Assembly (NCBI GenBank): GCA_963969395.1
Contig: OZ017795.1
Span: forward strand, 10,478,001-10,542,000
DNA: 64,000 nt
Origin: Pseudoscleropodium purum
Lineage: Eukaryota > Streptophyta > Bryopsida > Hypnales > Brachytheciaceae
Direction: 5' to 3'
This document shows positions 11,936 to 23,261 of this stretch, piece by piece (position 1 is the stretch's first letter; each line of letters starts with the position of its first letter). The position numbers were made by a program, and so were the translations under genes. The notes beneath the pieces are model-generated. The model was not told the origin of the DNA and did no database searches. It saw nothing but the letters and a program-made list of their open reading frames with translations.

Positions 11936-14815
11936 TCACTTTGCGCTGGACATGCAGGGGAGACCCCAATGCGCATAATCAAAGTCATTCAGAGATGTCA
12001 ACACCTGGTCTGCTTCTTGGCACAGGGATGACTCCAAGTTCGGGTCAGGAACCATGACAACGGGCCTGCAAAGAGTCGCACACCACATAGTCCACCCTGT
12101 TTTAGACGCAATCGTTTTTTTGACAATTTGATTACCAGAAAACGCAGATTTGAGGTGAGACCCCTCCTGCTATATTCGAACTGGTTAAGGATTAACTTGC
12201 GCTCGTTCATTCTAAATCATTTATTGTATTAAAAGTGTGATTCACTATATTGTAGGCTTATTATACACCATGGACTGTACCTTTTGATGAACACTTACAC
12301 TTACCTACTGAACTGAGCATTAGATCTCGTTGGCCACTTATTGCTTGAGTATCTATTCACTCGAAGACTTCTGGACAAATTCATTTACTGTATCGCACAC
12401 TATTTTGGCGATACATTAATCGTGAATGACACTAAATAGAATAGATGGAGTAGCTAATTCAACAGCAGCATCTTTGCAACTAAGCGCACCTAATGGCACA
12501 AGAGCAAGGTGAGTATGCATATACGGCACAACCAGGCGAAACCTGTAGCTACAAAGCCATTAGCTGCACATCGATAGATAACAGGTGTGCTAATAACTCG
12601 AAAAATAAGAAATGCACTTACATTCCAGCTGCGTGTGCTGCTGCCACTCCTGATGGAGCATCCTCGAAAACCAACACATTTACCAGTTTCAAATCAGGAT
12701 TCTGCAATCAGAGTCCAGGGCATCCCAATCAGGAGTCAAAAACTGGATGACACTAAACATCTAAGTAATTGAAAGAGCAATCTTGACTGTTTCAAACGCA
12801 TCATAATCGGAAAAAAGCAGATCAACCTGTTACAGACCTCAAATCGGTTGGCAGCAATTAGAAAAATGTCAGGTGCTGGCTTCCCATTGACAACACCAGG
12901 ATCGTCACCAGTGACAACATGGTGCATCAGGGAAAAAAGTGGGCCATGCTTTGTAGACTTGAGCTCAAAGTGGCGGCGGTGTGAGCTGCGAGGCAGGAGC
13001 CAAGGGGTTGTTTAGCGCACAATCCAACACAGTATCTTCTTGAAAAGCCTTCACTATTCACATGGACTGCAAAACAGAATATCTTTCCTGTGGGTTACCT
13101 GTGGAATCAATTAAACTACTAGAAATCATATCAGGCCAATTCATACACTAGTGGCTCAGTATTCAACTATGCTAACTCATATTTCTAAAAACTGCACAGA
13201 TATGTCAGCTGTGAGGAATGCCACTAACGCCTAAGTGCCTAACTAAAAAGAATAGAAAATTCACTTTGGAAGCAATTACAGTAACTTTCATAACATGAAT
13301 TTCTATCACCAAATCACAAATATATAATGTATAATTTCTTCTTTCTATTGTTACATTTTATTTTCTTCCTAAGGAAGTCATATCAATTCCAGGTCACATT
13401 TGGCCACTTGGCCATAAGGACTTGGGCATTAACTGAAACAACATCACCAACATGAGAATGTACCTGGTTGCAATTGCCATTGGAACGTTATTAGCATGTA
13501 AATGCAGGATAAGTTGCTCAGCACCTGACAAATGCAAGAGGCATGGAAACTCAGGCATACGGTGACCACACCTAAAGCAAAACCTACCTAAATGCGACAC
13601 TCCAAATCTTGAACAACGAGTAGATATTGATTTTGAGAACGTGGAAAATCTTAGCATCAAAACTCATGTCAATTCCAGATCATCTATCAATAAAACTTTG
13701 AACATTTAACTTTTTTGCATACAGAATCTACATAATTTGTTCTTTGGTTTGATCGAATCCTCTTTGAGCGCTCAGCGCTCAGTTCACCATTACGTGTGGT
13801 TACCTAACGCGACATTCGGAAATGAAAATATATCTGACTCTAAATGCTTACAAAAATAATCTGTCATTGGAAAGAATATATACAAACACTAATTGTTGGA
13901 AAGAGCAACAAGTACCAGGCATCAAGTCGCTCTCAGGGAACATGGCGTGAAGCATCACTTCGCGCCGTGTGACGAACTCCTCGGGCGTGAGCAGTCCCGT
14001 CAATCCGGTGTCCTGAACAAAAATTTGCCCTGCCTCCAGCGCTTTCTTCCCCATCATTTTGGCTTTCAAAGACCAGTCAAACGTCTTACCATACTCCGCC
14101 AGGATCTTCTCCTGGACGACGGTGTAGAACTTCTCAGTATCTGCAATGAAACAACCGATGCGAGAATACATGCCATGGTTAGCAAATTAGCATCTCAGCT
14201 ACACGAGCAATCATCTTTCTGAATTGCAATACCAGCAATCCCTTAATGTAAAGATAGTGATTAGTACCTAGAGAACCGAGGGATTCATGGTTTTAAAATG
14301 ACCCATTCAAGTGATCAAAGAAATTAGATGGGGCCAAATTTTATGTCGCCTTAATCTCTGAAGAACATTAGCCAATAAATGAATACAATTGGCGTAAAGA
14401 AAGCACTCAAACGACCTACTTAAAATCATATTTCCCAATTTGATCCCATTACAAGCTGGTCATACCCACCAAGTTTGTCCCAATAACCTAATTATTACTG
14501 CAATGTGTACACTGAAGCGCGTTTCCGAGACTTGAAATGAATTCTATCCCTAAACCCTATACCCTAAATTCCGGGTTGCGAAAACAGAGTGAGTCTCCAT
14601 TTCAGAATGGGATGATGGAGAGTGAATAAAAAAACATGGAGAATCCACACGGCAATTTCTTCTTGCCCCAACATTATTTTGTGCACAGAAATTGACTCCG
14701 CAGCGTGAGTTTCGTTTCATTGGTGATAGACGGACGCACCTAAAAGAAGTCCGTCCATGTCGAATAAGACGTGCGTGATCTGCCTGGTGGCAGTGGGTTT
14801 CAAAGCAGCCATCAT
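11936..14815 (-). CDS. GPP: HAD-superfamily phosphatase, glycerol-3-phosphatase (GPP/GS1)-like
   Basis: Six exons on the minus strand join in phase to 239 residues: 14815-14740, 14140-13916, 13524-13464, 12985-12838, 12701-12622 and 12065-11936. All introns are GT-AG. The product matches plant GPP2/GS1-like enzymes (about 240 residues) throughout. HAD motif I is FDMDGLLLDTE (18-28; nucleophile Asp19, acid/base Asp21), split by intron 1 just before DTEKF. Motif II is the Thr of MAIATS, split by intron 3. The motif III Lys lies in GKPAPDIF and motif IV in VFEDAPSG. The protein ends VVMVPDP...HWGLP. Family members dephosphorylate glycerol-3-phosphate or related small phosphates, and precise substrates differ between members. 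No transit peptide is visible, so it is probably cytosolic. Two adjacent ATGs (14815, 14812) are possible starts. Confidence 0.92.
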
Positions 14816-16383
14816 CTCTGCGTTGAGAACCCAAGCTTCCTCTCAGGCTTGCACTGACGAATTCGGTCCTCGAGAAACTGAAAGCAGCGAAAAGCACTGC
14901 GAAAATACTTCACTTGACTTTATCATGCTCCACACTCCACAGCAAACAGCACGCTTGAGTATTCTAGTGCCAATGCTTTCCGGAACAGATACCCTAAACT
15001 TAGAATGGGGTTCAGTAGCCCTAAAACTTCAATCTTTGTCACTCTGTGTGCCGCTCCATTTTGCCTCTGTATGTGAAAGAATTTGTTTATTTATTTATTT
15101 TTGGTTGTATGAGATGTAGCCTAATCTCGTGTCTTCGACATGATATAAAATTTACAGATTTTTTTTGTTGTTAAGATTTGAAGTTACTGTGAATTTTGGA
15201 ATTTTGGAAGGAAAGTGAAGAAAATTCATATCAAATACAAAATATGCTTGAAAACTTTGAAAATGTCATTGTGGGCTTACATTGTACTCCCTCCCTCTAG
15301 TAATACTAGTCCATTTTGGTGTTTTCTATTTGTCCTGATTTATTTGTCCCTTATAGCTCTTCGTACTTCAATCACAATTTCAGAGTTGAAGATGATTTTT
15401 TTAATGATTACTCAACATATGGAATGAAGCACAAGAAGGTTTTTTTCTTTTATCCAATTGACAAATCCAAAGTTTTTAAAAATTGGAGGTTTTGTGAGGT
15501 TGATTGGATCAATTGTCAAAATAACTAGTAGATTTTTAAAAATTTAATCAAATTTCAAAATTTTGATGTTATTTTGGTGAACACCTACATCCAAAACCTT
15601 GGGTGAAAATTTCAAACTTTTTACCACATTCTTGAAGATAGGAGAACTCAACATGTATAGCTTTTTTTCTATTAATATTGCTATCAACTTTTTTTGCAAT
15701 TGTAAAGACACATTACTCATTCCATGTAGAATGAGTCATGCATTGCATGCATTAAAAAAAATCTTTATCAAATCCTTGATACTTTCATTACAACTCAAAA
15801 TCCAATTCAAAGAATTTTTAAAGCTTTCAAGCCAAGTACAAGGGTGGGTGGAAGCTTTACTAAGTAGATATTGCACATAGGCAAAAAAAATTATTTTTAG
15901 TGTCAAATTTTAGTTTTAAGTACCCAAATTCAAGAGTGTGTAAACATTCTATATAAGTATAAAGATTTTTTAACACAATATCTAGTACAAAATCAAAACC
16001 AAATAACTTAAATTTTATTTAGTAATTAAGAATTCTATTAACTACAAAATTTATACATAAAACAAACAAAAAAATTAATTTTTCAATATAAAAAAATTTA
16101 TTGGCCATTCACAAGACATTTTTTAGTTCCAACTATCTTAGTCATAGGGCTAAGTTTAAATTAGAAGAGACAAAAGAATTATCATTTTGTAAATTTCATT
16201 CAAAAGCAAAAAGAATTGTATGTCAAAATCAATATTTAATAATAAAAAAGAATAAATTACTAAAATTTACAATATAAATATATAGCTTGTTTTTAAATCA
16301 ATTTTTTTGCATCAAATTAGAAAATAATATATCCATATTTATATATATTATTTTAAGTTTGAAGTAACTATCTATATACAATC
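14816..16383. other. Phosphatase gene promoter side, then AT-rich DNA
   Basis: 14816 to about 15110 is GC-moderate and likely holds the leader and promoter of the phosphatase gene. From about 15120 on the DNA is AT-rich. The open frames there (for example 15599-15880) have low-complexity composition and no family signature. Confidence 0.45.
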
Positions 16384-16387
16384 TTAA

Positions 16388-17328
16388 CCCCTAAATGATT
16401 TTGACTATGTTTTCACCAAAACCACTCCAAAACTGCCATGTGTAGTACAAGTACCAAGTTTTAGAAAAAAAACATTTTTGGACACATGGAATCACAAGAT
16501 TTTTTAGTAAACTTGCTTGAGAATGTGTGGAAAAAATTTCAGAAATTTCTACTGTGTAGATTGCAAGATATTAGCATTTGAAGTCACAAACTTCTATTTT
16601 TTGACCTTGCAAAAATCCGGGCAGTTGCACTTCAAAAGATCTTATTTGTATGAAAAAAATGTCCAAAATGGTTGTTACTTTTTGGATTCATTTTTCAAAT
16701 TAAGTTGGCTAAATTCTCAAGAAATTTCAAATCATTTGGAATCATACAACATACAGGAAAAAAATAGTAAGTAGAAAGGAGTAGAGAATGATTCAAAATA
16801 CCAAATTGTTAACAATTTATTTATGGAATTGAAAAATGCCAATCCCAATGGTTGTAATGTTGTAATAAAAAATATTCACTCTATTTTTTAATTTTTTTTC
16901 AAAAATATTGAAAATTGAGTTAAATAGAAGACTTCAAAGTTTATTTTAGAGTAGAGAATCAATGACAACCCGCAAATTCCTACAAACTAAAACTCTTCAT
17001 AACTTTTGACCCATTGATCAAAATGAAATGAATCAAAGCTTTCCAAGTGTATATAAATCTAGAGAACCAATTTCAAATTTTAATTAAAAAAAATGATTTT
17101 TGAAGAAGTTTTTTGCTACCCAGGCTACTCATTGACCATAGAAAAGTACATATCATACAATAACTTTTTAACCATGTAGTCAAAAGTTATGAAAATTGTT
17201 GGGCCTTAAAGCTACTCCTTGGGCACATGTTGTGTAAAAATTTCAGCAAAAAAAAATAAAAACTCCATTTGTGGTGAGCTGTCCAAAATTTCTATGTTGC
17301 CAAAATACGCATTTTGGGCGTTTAGGGG
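16388..17328. repeat. TTAA-flanked element (941 bp), intact tips
   Basis: The left side reads TTAA|CCCCTAAATG at 16384 and the right side GCGTTTAGGGG|TTAA ending at 17332. The tips are inverse to each other. The interior is non-coding and collinear with the copies at 5125, 17389, 18863, 54191 and 60339. The TTAA target and C-rich tip resemble piggyBac-type elements, but no transposase is present, so the superfamily is inferred. Confidence 0.8.
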
Positions 17329-17388
17329 TTAAAATATAATGTAATTTGATGATATTACTTAGAAAATGATACATTATTCAAATAATAA

Positions 17389-18304
17389 CCCCTTAAGTTC
17401 TTTGACTATGTTTTTTCTTGAAACATTCAAAATCTACCATTTCTAGTACAAGTACCAACTTTTAGAAGAAAAACGTTTTTTGGCATATGAAAGTATAGGA
17501 TCTTGTAGTATGTTGACTTGAAAACACATATTAAAATTTTCATAAATTTCTACTATGTGGATTACAAGGTATAAGCATTTAAATTCACTAAAATCAGTTT
17601 TTGGCCATGTGAAAAACATAGTAGCTACACTTCACAGTTCACAAGCTCACTTTTCTATGGAAAAAATGTTCAAAAATAGTGGTGCTTTTTGAATTCTTTT
17701 TTCTAAAAAACTTGACTGCATGTTTTAAAATTTTCTTATCATTTGGAATTGTACAATACAAAGGAAAAAAATAGTAAATAGAAAAAAATAGAGAATGATT
17801 CAAAATACTAAATTGTTAAGAATTTAATTATGGAATTGAAAAATGTCAATTCCAATGGTTGTAATATTGTAATAAATGATCTACATCCTATGATTTTTTT
17901 TTAAATATTGAAAATTGAGTTTAATAAATGACTTCAAAGTTTATTTTCGAATACAAAATTGCCTACAATCTAAAACTCCTCATAACATTTGACTCATTGA
18001 TCAAAATAGAATAAATCATAGCTTTTCAAGATAAACAAAAATTTAGAAAATCAATTTCAAATTTTTGTTTTTGAAAAAAGTGATTTTTTAATTTACCTAG
18101 ATTGCCTTGAATAGAGAAATAAACAACATACTATGCAATAATTTTTATTCTTATTTCCAAATGTCATGAAATTTAGTGCACATGAAAGGTATTCCTCGTC
18201 CACACCTTCAATTGAAATTTTAGCTTAAAATATGCAAATTCTAGTCACAAGTACCATCCTAAAATCGCTATGTTGCTAAATATAGCAAAATGGTCCTTTA
18301 GGGG
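17389..18304. repeat. Related element (916 bp) flanked by ATAA
   Basis: The left side reads ATAA|CCCCTTAAG and the right side CCTTTAGGGG|ATAA. The interior matches the 941-bp neighbour just upstream, with which it lies head-to-tail. A matching ATAA on both sides instead of TTAA supports a true 4-bp target duplication. Confidence 0.75.
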
Positions 18305-18862
18305 ATAATATGTATTTCAAAAATGATACATTGTTCACATTTTTTAAATATAGCATCTTTTGAAACAATATCCTAGATAAAATCCACAAATAATGTACCT
18401 CCTAGAATTCAAATAATATCAAGTGTCTACCAAAACTTAGATAAGGAAACTCAATTTTCTTTAAAAATTTTAAAAATTTTGATTCACTTCTAAATGCCTT
18501 AGCATATTGACTAAAATTAAAGGTGAAACTACTTGCAATTTGCACAATTTTTTTTCTTCAATCATAATGAATGATGTACGCATTGTAGTGATAAATTGCA
18601 ACTTTTGATTTGTAAATTTGAATTTTCAAAAAATATTTTGAATTTCTTATTATATATTTTTTAATAACATTTCATAAAATTTTAATTGAAATTAATATAA
18701 TAAATTTAGAATTTTAATTTGGAATAATTGGTTAACAAAGTGTTAGGAAGACTAGCTGATTCATTGTCTTCTACTTTATAAAACATATTGTAAATTAAGT
18801 ACACCCAAAAGCATGTCAAGTCTAAAATAAATGTTCAAGAAATACCATAATAAGATATTTAA

Positions 18863-20060
18863 CCCCTAAAGTCCCAAGGCCATTATTTTTGTCAAAAACC
18901 ACTCAAAACTGCCATTTTTATTGTGTTCATCCAAGAAAACAAAAAGAAATCATTTTTTCAGAATCTAACCATAGGCTCTTATACTTCACTTGTCTTAGCT
19001 CATGTGGTAAAAATTTCATGAAGTTTGACCATATAGATTGGAAGATATTAGCATTTAAAGTTGGAAAAGAAAGTTTTTTTTAACATTGGCCTGCAATTCC
19101 AAATGACTTTGACCGCCAATTGTGGAATTTTTTTGCACTACAGACTTTGAATTTAAAATTTTTTATGTTGAAGAATTGAGTTGAAAGTCTAGGAAAAAAA
19201 ATCCCCCAAAAAAACATTTGATTTTCATTCTTTAAAAAAATGTTAAGTAGAAGTAGGTCCAAGATTGAAAAAACAACTAAATTGTTAATAGCTCCAAGAT
19301 GGGATTGAAAGACAATAATTCCAATGGTTAGATTGTTTTAGCAAGCAAACACTACATTCTCAAAAAAAAATTTGTGGAAAATTGTGAAAATTGCATTCCG
19401 AAATGAATCCTACAAGTTATTTTTTCTAGAAGATTCTAAAATTGCCCAAAAAACAAGATTGTCCTTAATTTTCTCATTATTAGTCCAAATAGAACGAATC
19501 AAAGCTCCACATGTAGACAAAAAATATAACATTTTAGGGGGAAAAAAACTAAAATTTATTTTGATTTTTTACAATTTTTTTTATGTTACTCACCGACAGG
19601 GTTGACGAATCTCTACGCCCGCCCGAAAAAGGCGTTCGTAACCTGGACGTCCGTCCTCATGGACGCCAGCGGACGCAACGTCCCTCCCGCCGTCGGAAGG
19701 CGGACGGCTCGAGGCGGACGCCCAGATCATGCAGACCAGATCAGTCCGCGTGTCGATCGGACGGCCGTACTGGGGCGGACGGTGTCCGCGAATGTCAGCG
19801 GACGCTGCGGACACAGCGTCTGTGTCCGGACGTCCCGGACGTCCGATCGTCCTGTCAACCTTGCTCGCCGAGTTCAATTTCAGGCTTTTTGTGGTATAAC
19901 TTTTGCTTTCAGGCACCAATCAAAATAAAAATTATATTCCCATGTAGCTAATTAGTTTTTCTATCTAACGGGAAATTTTCAGAAATTCACAAAAAATTGA
20001 GGTCACAAGAACCTACCTAAATCTAGTTTGTCCCCTAAGGGAACAATAGGACTTTAGGGG
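18863..20060. repeat. TTAA-flanked element split by a hAT MITE
   Basis: The left side is TTAA|CCCCTAAAG (18859) and the right side ACTTTAGGGG|TTAA (to 20064). Its 1198 bp include a 267-bp GC-rich insertion with target duplication at 19597-19871. Removing one duplication and the insertion leaves about 923 bp, the normal family length. Confidence 0.78.
19597..19863. mobile_element. 267-bp non-autonomous hAT element (GC-rich MITE)
   Basis: The left tip CAGGGTTGACGAATCTCTA is the same as the inverse of the right tip of the large hAT composite (ends at 32506). The right tip reads GTCAACCTTG. The flanks are CTCACCGA (19589-19596) and CTCGCCGA (19864-19871), a 7/8 match to the 8-bp duplication expected for hAT. 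The interior is packed with CGGAC/GTCCG motifs and is strikingly GC-rich against its AT-rich host. Open frames across it are composition artefacts. Confidence 0.88.
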
Positions 20061-20064
20061 TTAA

Positions 20065-21269
20065 TTGTGTACACATTCCTTATTGCATTAGATTTAATTC
20101 ATACCAATATCAAATAGAGAGTGTAATAGTCTTTTGTTTTATTTTTCTTCTCCATCTTCAATCATTATCAATTATGATTCAAAATGTTGATGGGTCTTTT
20201 TAATCTCCTAATTAAATTATTCTTGAGTTTGGTCATGTGTGTAAGATCCTTAAGTATCATCTCAACCCTCTTATTCTTCTAGGGCTTCAATTTATTCTTA
20301 TATACCAATATATACAAAACATGCACAATATGTAGATGATGAAACACTTACAACTGAAGTCATTTCTTGTATAATGTAATGATGAATTTATAATTGATTT
20401 ATATATACTATCAAATAGAAGACTAAGTTTTAAATCCATTTAAACTTAGTCTTCTGTTTGGTAGGGCCATTCAACACACTACAAATTTTGAATGTGAATT
20501 TCAAAGGACCCTAAAATAAAGACAAGTAAAATTTATTTAATCTAATATCTTATATATTAAAGCCATATTCTTAGGGGGTATAGTGAATGTGCTCTTAAAA
20601 TATTTTTAATTTACAACCAATAAAGAAGTCTAACAACAATATATGTTGCCTTCTATCATGCACTCTCCCATTAAATTATGAAGTGTTACTAATTTATTGC
20701 TTGAAATACTTTTATTGTTTTTTAACAATTTATTTTATAATTTTAGCTACAACTTTTGCAATAATCTTTTGAAAGACTTGAGATTCATAGAGAAGGTTAA
20801 AAATAAACTATATAGAATTATTGCAACCCTTATATAATTGATTAAAATATAATTTATTATTTAAAAAATCATTAAACTATTTACTTTTGAATAGAAGTGT
20901 TAATATGACTATATGAGTGTGAATTCAAGTTTAAGAAAGGAAAAAATCCATATTTAGAAGAGATGATTTGTACTAGATTTACACCTTTGTAAATCTCCTC
21001 TATGTGTTATAGACATATGCATTAAAAAGTAAAAACTATTAAAAGTAATATGAAGTTCTCTAAGAAGGAACCTATAGATAATAAAAAAGACTCCGGAAAA
21101 GTTTTCTAAGTAAAAGAAGTCTTTAGAGGTTGTTGATTGTCTTTCTATGAACTAATATTGTTTTTTTTTCTCAAAAAGAGCTTTGAACATTTAGATATTG
21201 TAGATTGTCCATCTCAAAATTGATTTTGTTCCTTATAAAATTTTTTTTTGTTAAATTCTATAGAGTATA
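20065..21269. other. AT-rich DNA with one strong hairpin
   Basis: No gene is seen. At 20412-20460 a stem of about 23 bp (one mismatch, one bulge) closes on a 2-nt loop. The arms contain AGAAGACTAAGTTT and its inverse. Confidence 0.6.
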
Positions 21270-21273
21270 TTAA

Positions 21274-21914
21274 CTTCTAAATGCCCATGGTACCAAATCT
21301 TAGTATTGACAATACTTTGAATTAGAATAAAACCTAATTAAATTTCTATTTTTAATAGTTTATATTATTTTAGTTCTTTTTGAAGTCTAATTTTAGCATC
21401 AAAAATCCAATTTTGAAAATGAGTGATTATGATTTTTCTACTCAAGATTTTGGACAAGGGTGTCCATTGCAATCTTGACTTTCTGAAGTATTAAGGGCTC
21501 TTAGAAATGAGCCTCAAATACACTACGTTTTGGGAGAAAAAATCACATTAAAAATTCATTTAAAAAAATTATAGAGTAGATTTTGAAAATCCACAAATTG
21601 ATTTGGGTTATGTATGTTAGGCCCTTTAAGCTCATATTTTTTTGGTGACAAACTTATTAGATTTGACATGTGAAAAGAGGTTTGAAAGACTTCAAGTCAT
21701 TTTTGCAATTTTAACTCATGATTAAACATTATAATCTTTCAATCCATAAGAGATATTGTTGTGTTTTTTTTCCTATGTGATCTCTAACATGTCTAGTTTG
21801 AATTTGTATGGTTACAGTTCCAAAAAAATTTGATACAACTTACCAAAATGTTAGCTTTTAATTCAATGTAGAATAAATTTCTAGAAGCTCAAAAAAGACC
21901 TTGGGCATTTAGAA
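21274..21914. repeat. Short-subfamily TTAA element (641 bp), inverse of 52843-53500
   Basis: The left side reads TTAA|CTTCTAAATGCCCATGG. The right tip GGGCATTTAGAA is decayed. Read on the opposite strand the interior follows the element at 52843-53500 (shared landmarks CAATCTTGACTTT, AGAGATTAG-like and TCATGATTAA text). It is a subfamily distinct from the 0.9-kb one. Confidence 0.65.
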
Positions 21915-21918
21915 TTTA

Positions 21919-22749
21919 GTAGCAAAGACACTAGTATGGTTAATTTGCCTCAATTAAAGTTAAATACTATTGTAAAACCTATTAAAACCATGTCATTGAA
22001 GTCAAATTGTATTGAAGATTTTGGTACAAAGCTCAACATTGATGAAGGATTAATTGGGACATCTCAATCTATGCTACATACTGCAACTCAAACAAAGACT
22101 TTGTATGCTCAAAATTTCAATTAGAACATCCCAACATTTAAATAATTAAGGATTAAGCTTTTTTTTTTTTAATTATATAATTGACAATTGAAATTTCAAG
22201 GATTTGTGAATTAATTTCAACTCATCACCTATTTTTAACCTCAACAATATCCAATAAACAAGTTACAAATGGAACTACTATAGTTGGCACCTTACTAACT
22301 AGACTTGCTTTATTTTGATTTGTTTCTTTATTTGGAAAGAAACAAACCAAAGTTTTGATCTTAACCCCTTTGCATATCACAACCAGTAATGGCCTATAGT
22401 TTAGTGTCTCTTGTGATTTCAAGATGGTAGTGTGCTCAAGGATTGAAGTTCCAAATCAAAAGTTATCAATTGCCCAAAGTTTGTTGTGTAGTTTATACAT
22501 CTCATGAAATATCAATTTTTCATTTTTTTCATTTTGACATGTACTTTGGTCCTTCAAGGCTGACTGAGGTGTGTTTTTCATTGCATAGCTTAGGAATATT
22601 GTTGCAAGAGCCACCTTAGATGGTGTGTTGTTAAAATATCGTTGAAAGTATTGATCCATATTTTAGAAGCAGTTGCACATTCTTCACTCAATTTCCCATG
22701 AAAAACAAAGCCACACCTAGCCCCCTTTTATTCATATTTTTGGGACTCT
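21919..22749. other. Unassigned DNA left of the hAT composite
   Basis: Minus-strand frame 22659-22225 stays in one register with a single internal stop (about 145 codons) and could be a decayed coding fragment. I recognise no family in it. The remainder is AT-rich. Confidence 0.35.
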
Positions 22750-22757
22750 CATTAGGG
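22750..22757 (+). repeat. Left target-site duplication CATTAGGG
   Basis: This 8-bp sequence sits directly before the CAGGGTTGAC tip at 22758. It recurs identically at 32507-32514 directly after the right tip. Confidence 0.9.
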
Positions 22758-22915
22758 CAGGGTTGACACGACGTCCGGACGCGGACGCTGTATCCGCAGC
22801 GTCCGCCGGGACCGCCCCGTCCGCCTGTCACCCCATCTGCCCTGCCCGTCCGTCCCGCCCGTCCGCCCCGTCCGCTTTGACGGCCCTATTTCCCCCGACC
22901 GCCCTACCCAAACTG
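22758..22915. repeat. Left GC-rich subterminal array of hAT composite
   Basis: Dense CGTCCG/CGGAC motifs directly follow the tip. In hAT elements subterminal repeats of this kind are transposase binding sites; that role is inferred here. Confidence 0.75.
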
Positions 22916-23261
22916 CCCCATGGTCACTCCCTTAATCTTTAAACAATTTAAAAGATTATAAAGTTTGACCATGAGTCCATGATAGTCTTGAAACTATGAA
23001 AAAATTCCAATTCATTTTCAAAAGGCAAACTAAAAAAGTTTGTGACTTCAAATATATATATATACTATTTAAAAAATCGAGATCAACACAAATACAAACA
23101 TAATCAATATGGGCAAAATGTATTCAATTTAATGTAGAATACCATACATTGTGCACATTTGGCTAATTGCACATATAATTTTTTCCATTCCAACTCTATA
23201 TTTCTAAACTAATTTTTAATGCCTATATAACCTATTCAACTACTACTTCTGCACTACTAAT

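Noticed and set aside
19583..19951. Three overlapping open frames of 108-122 codons
   Set aside because: They coincide with the GC-rich 267-bp hAT MITE and are a composition effect.
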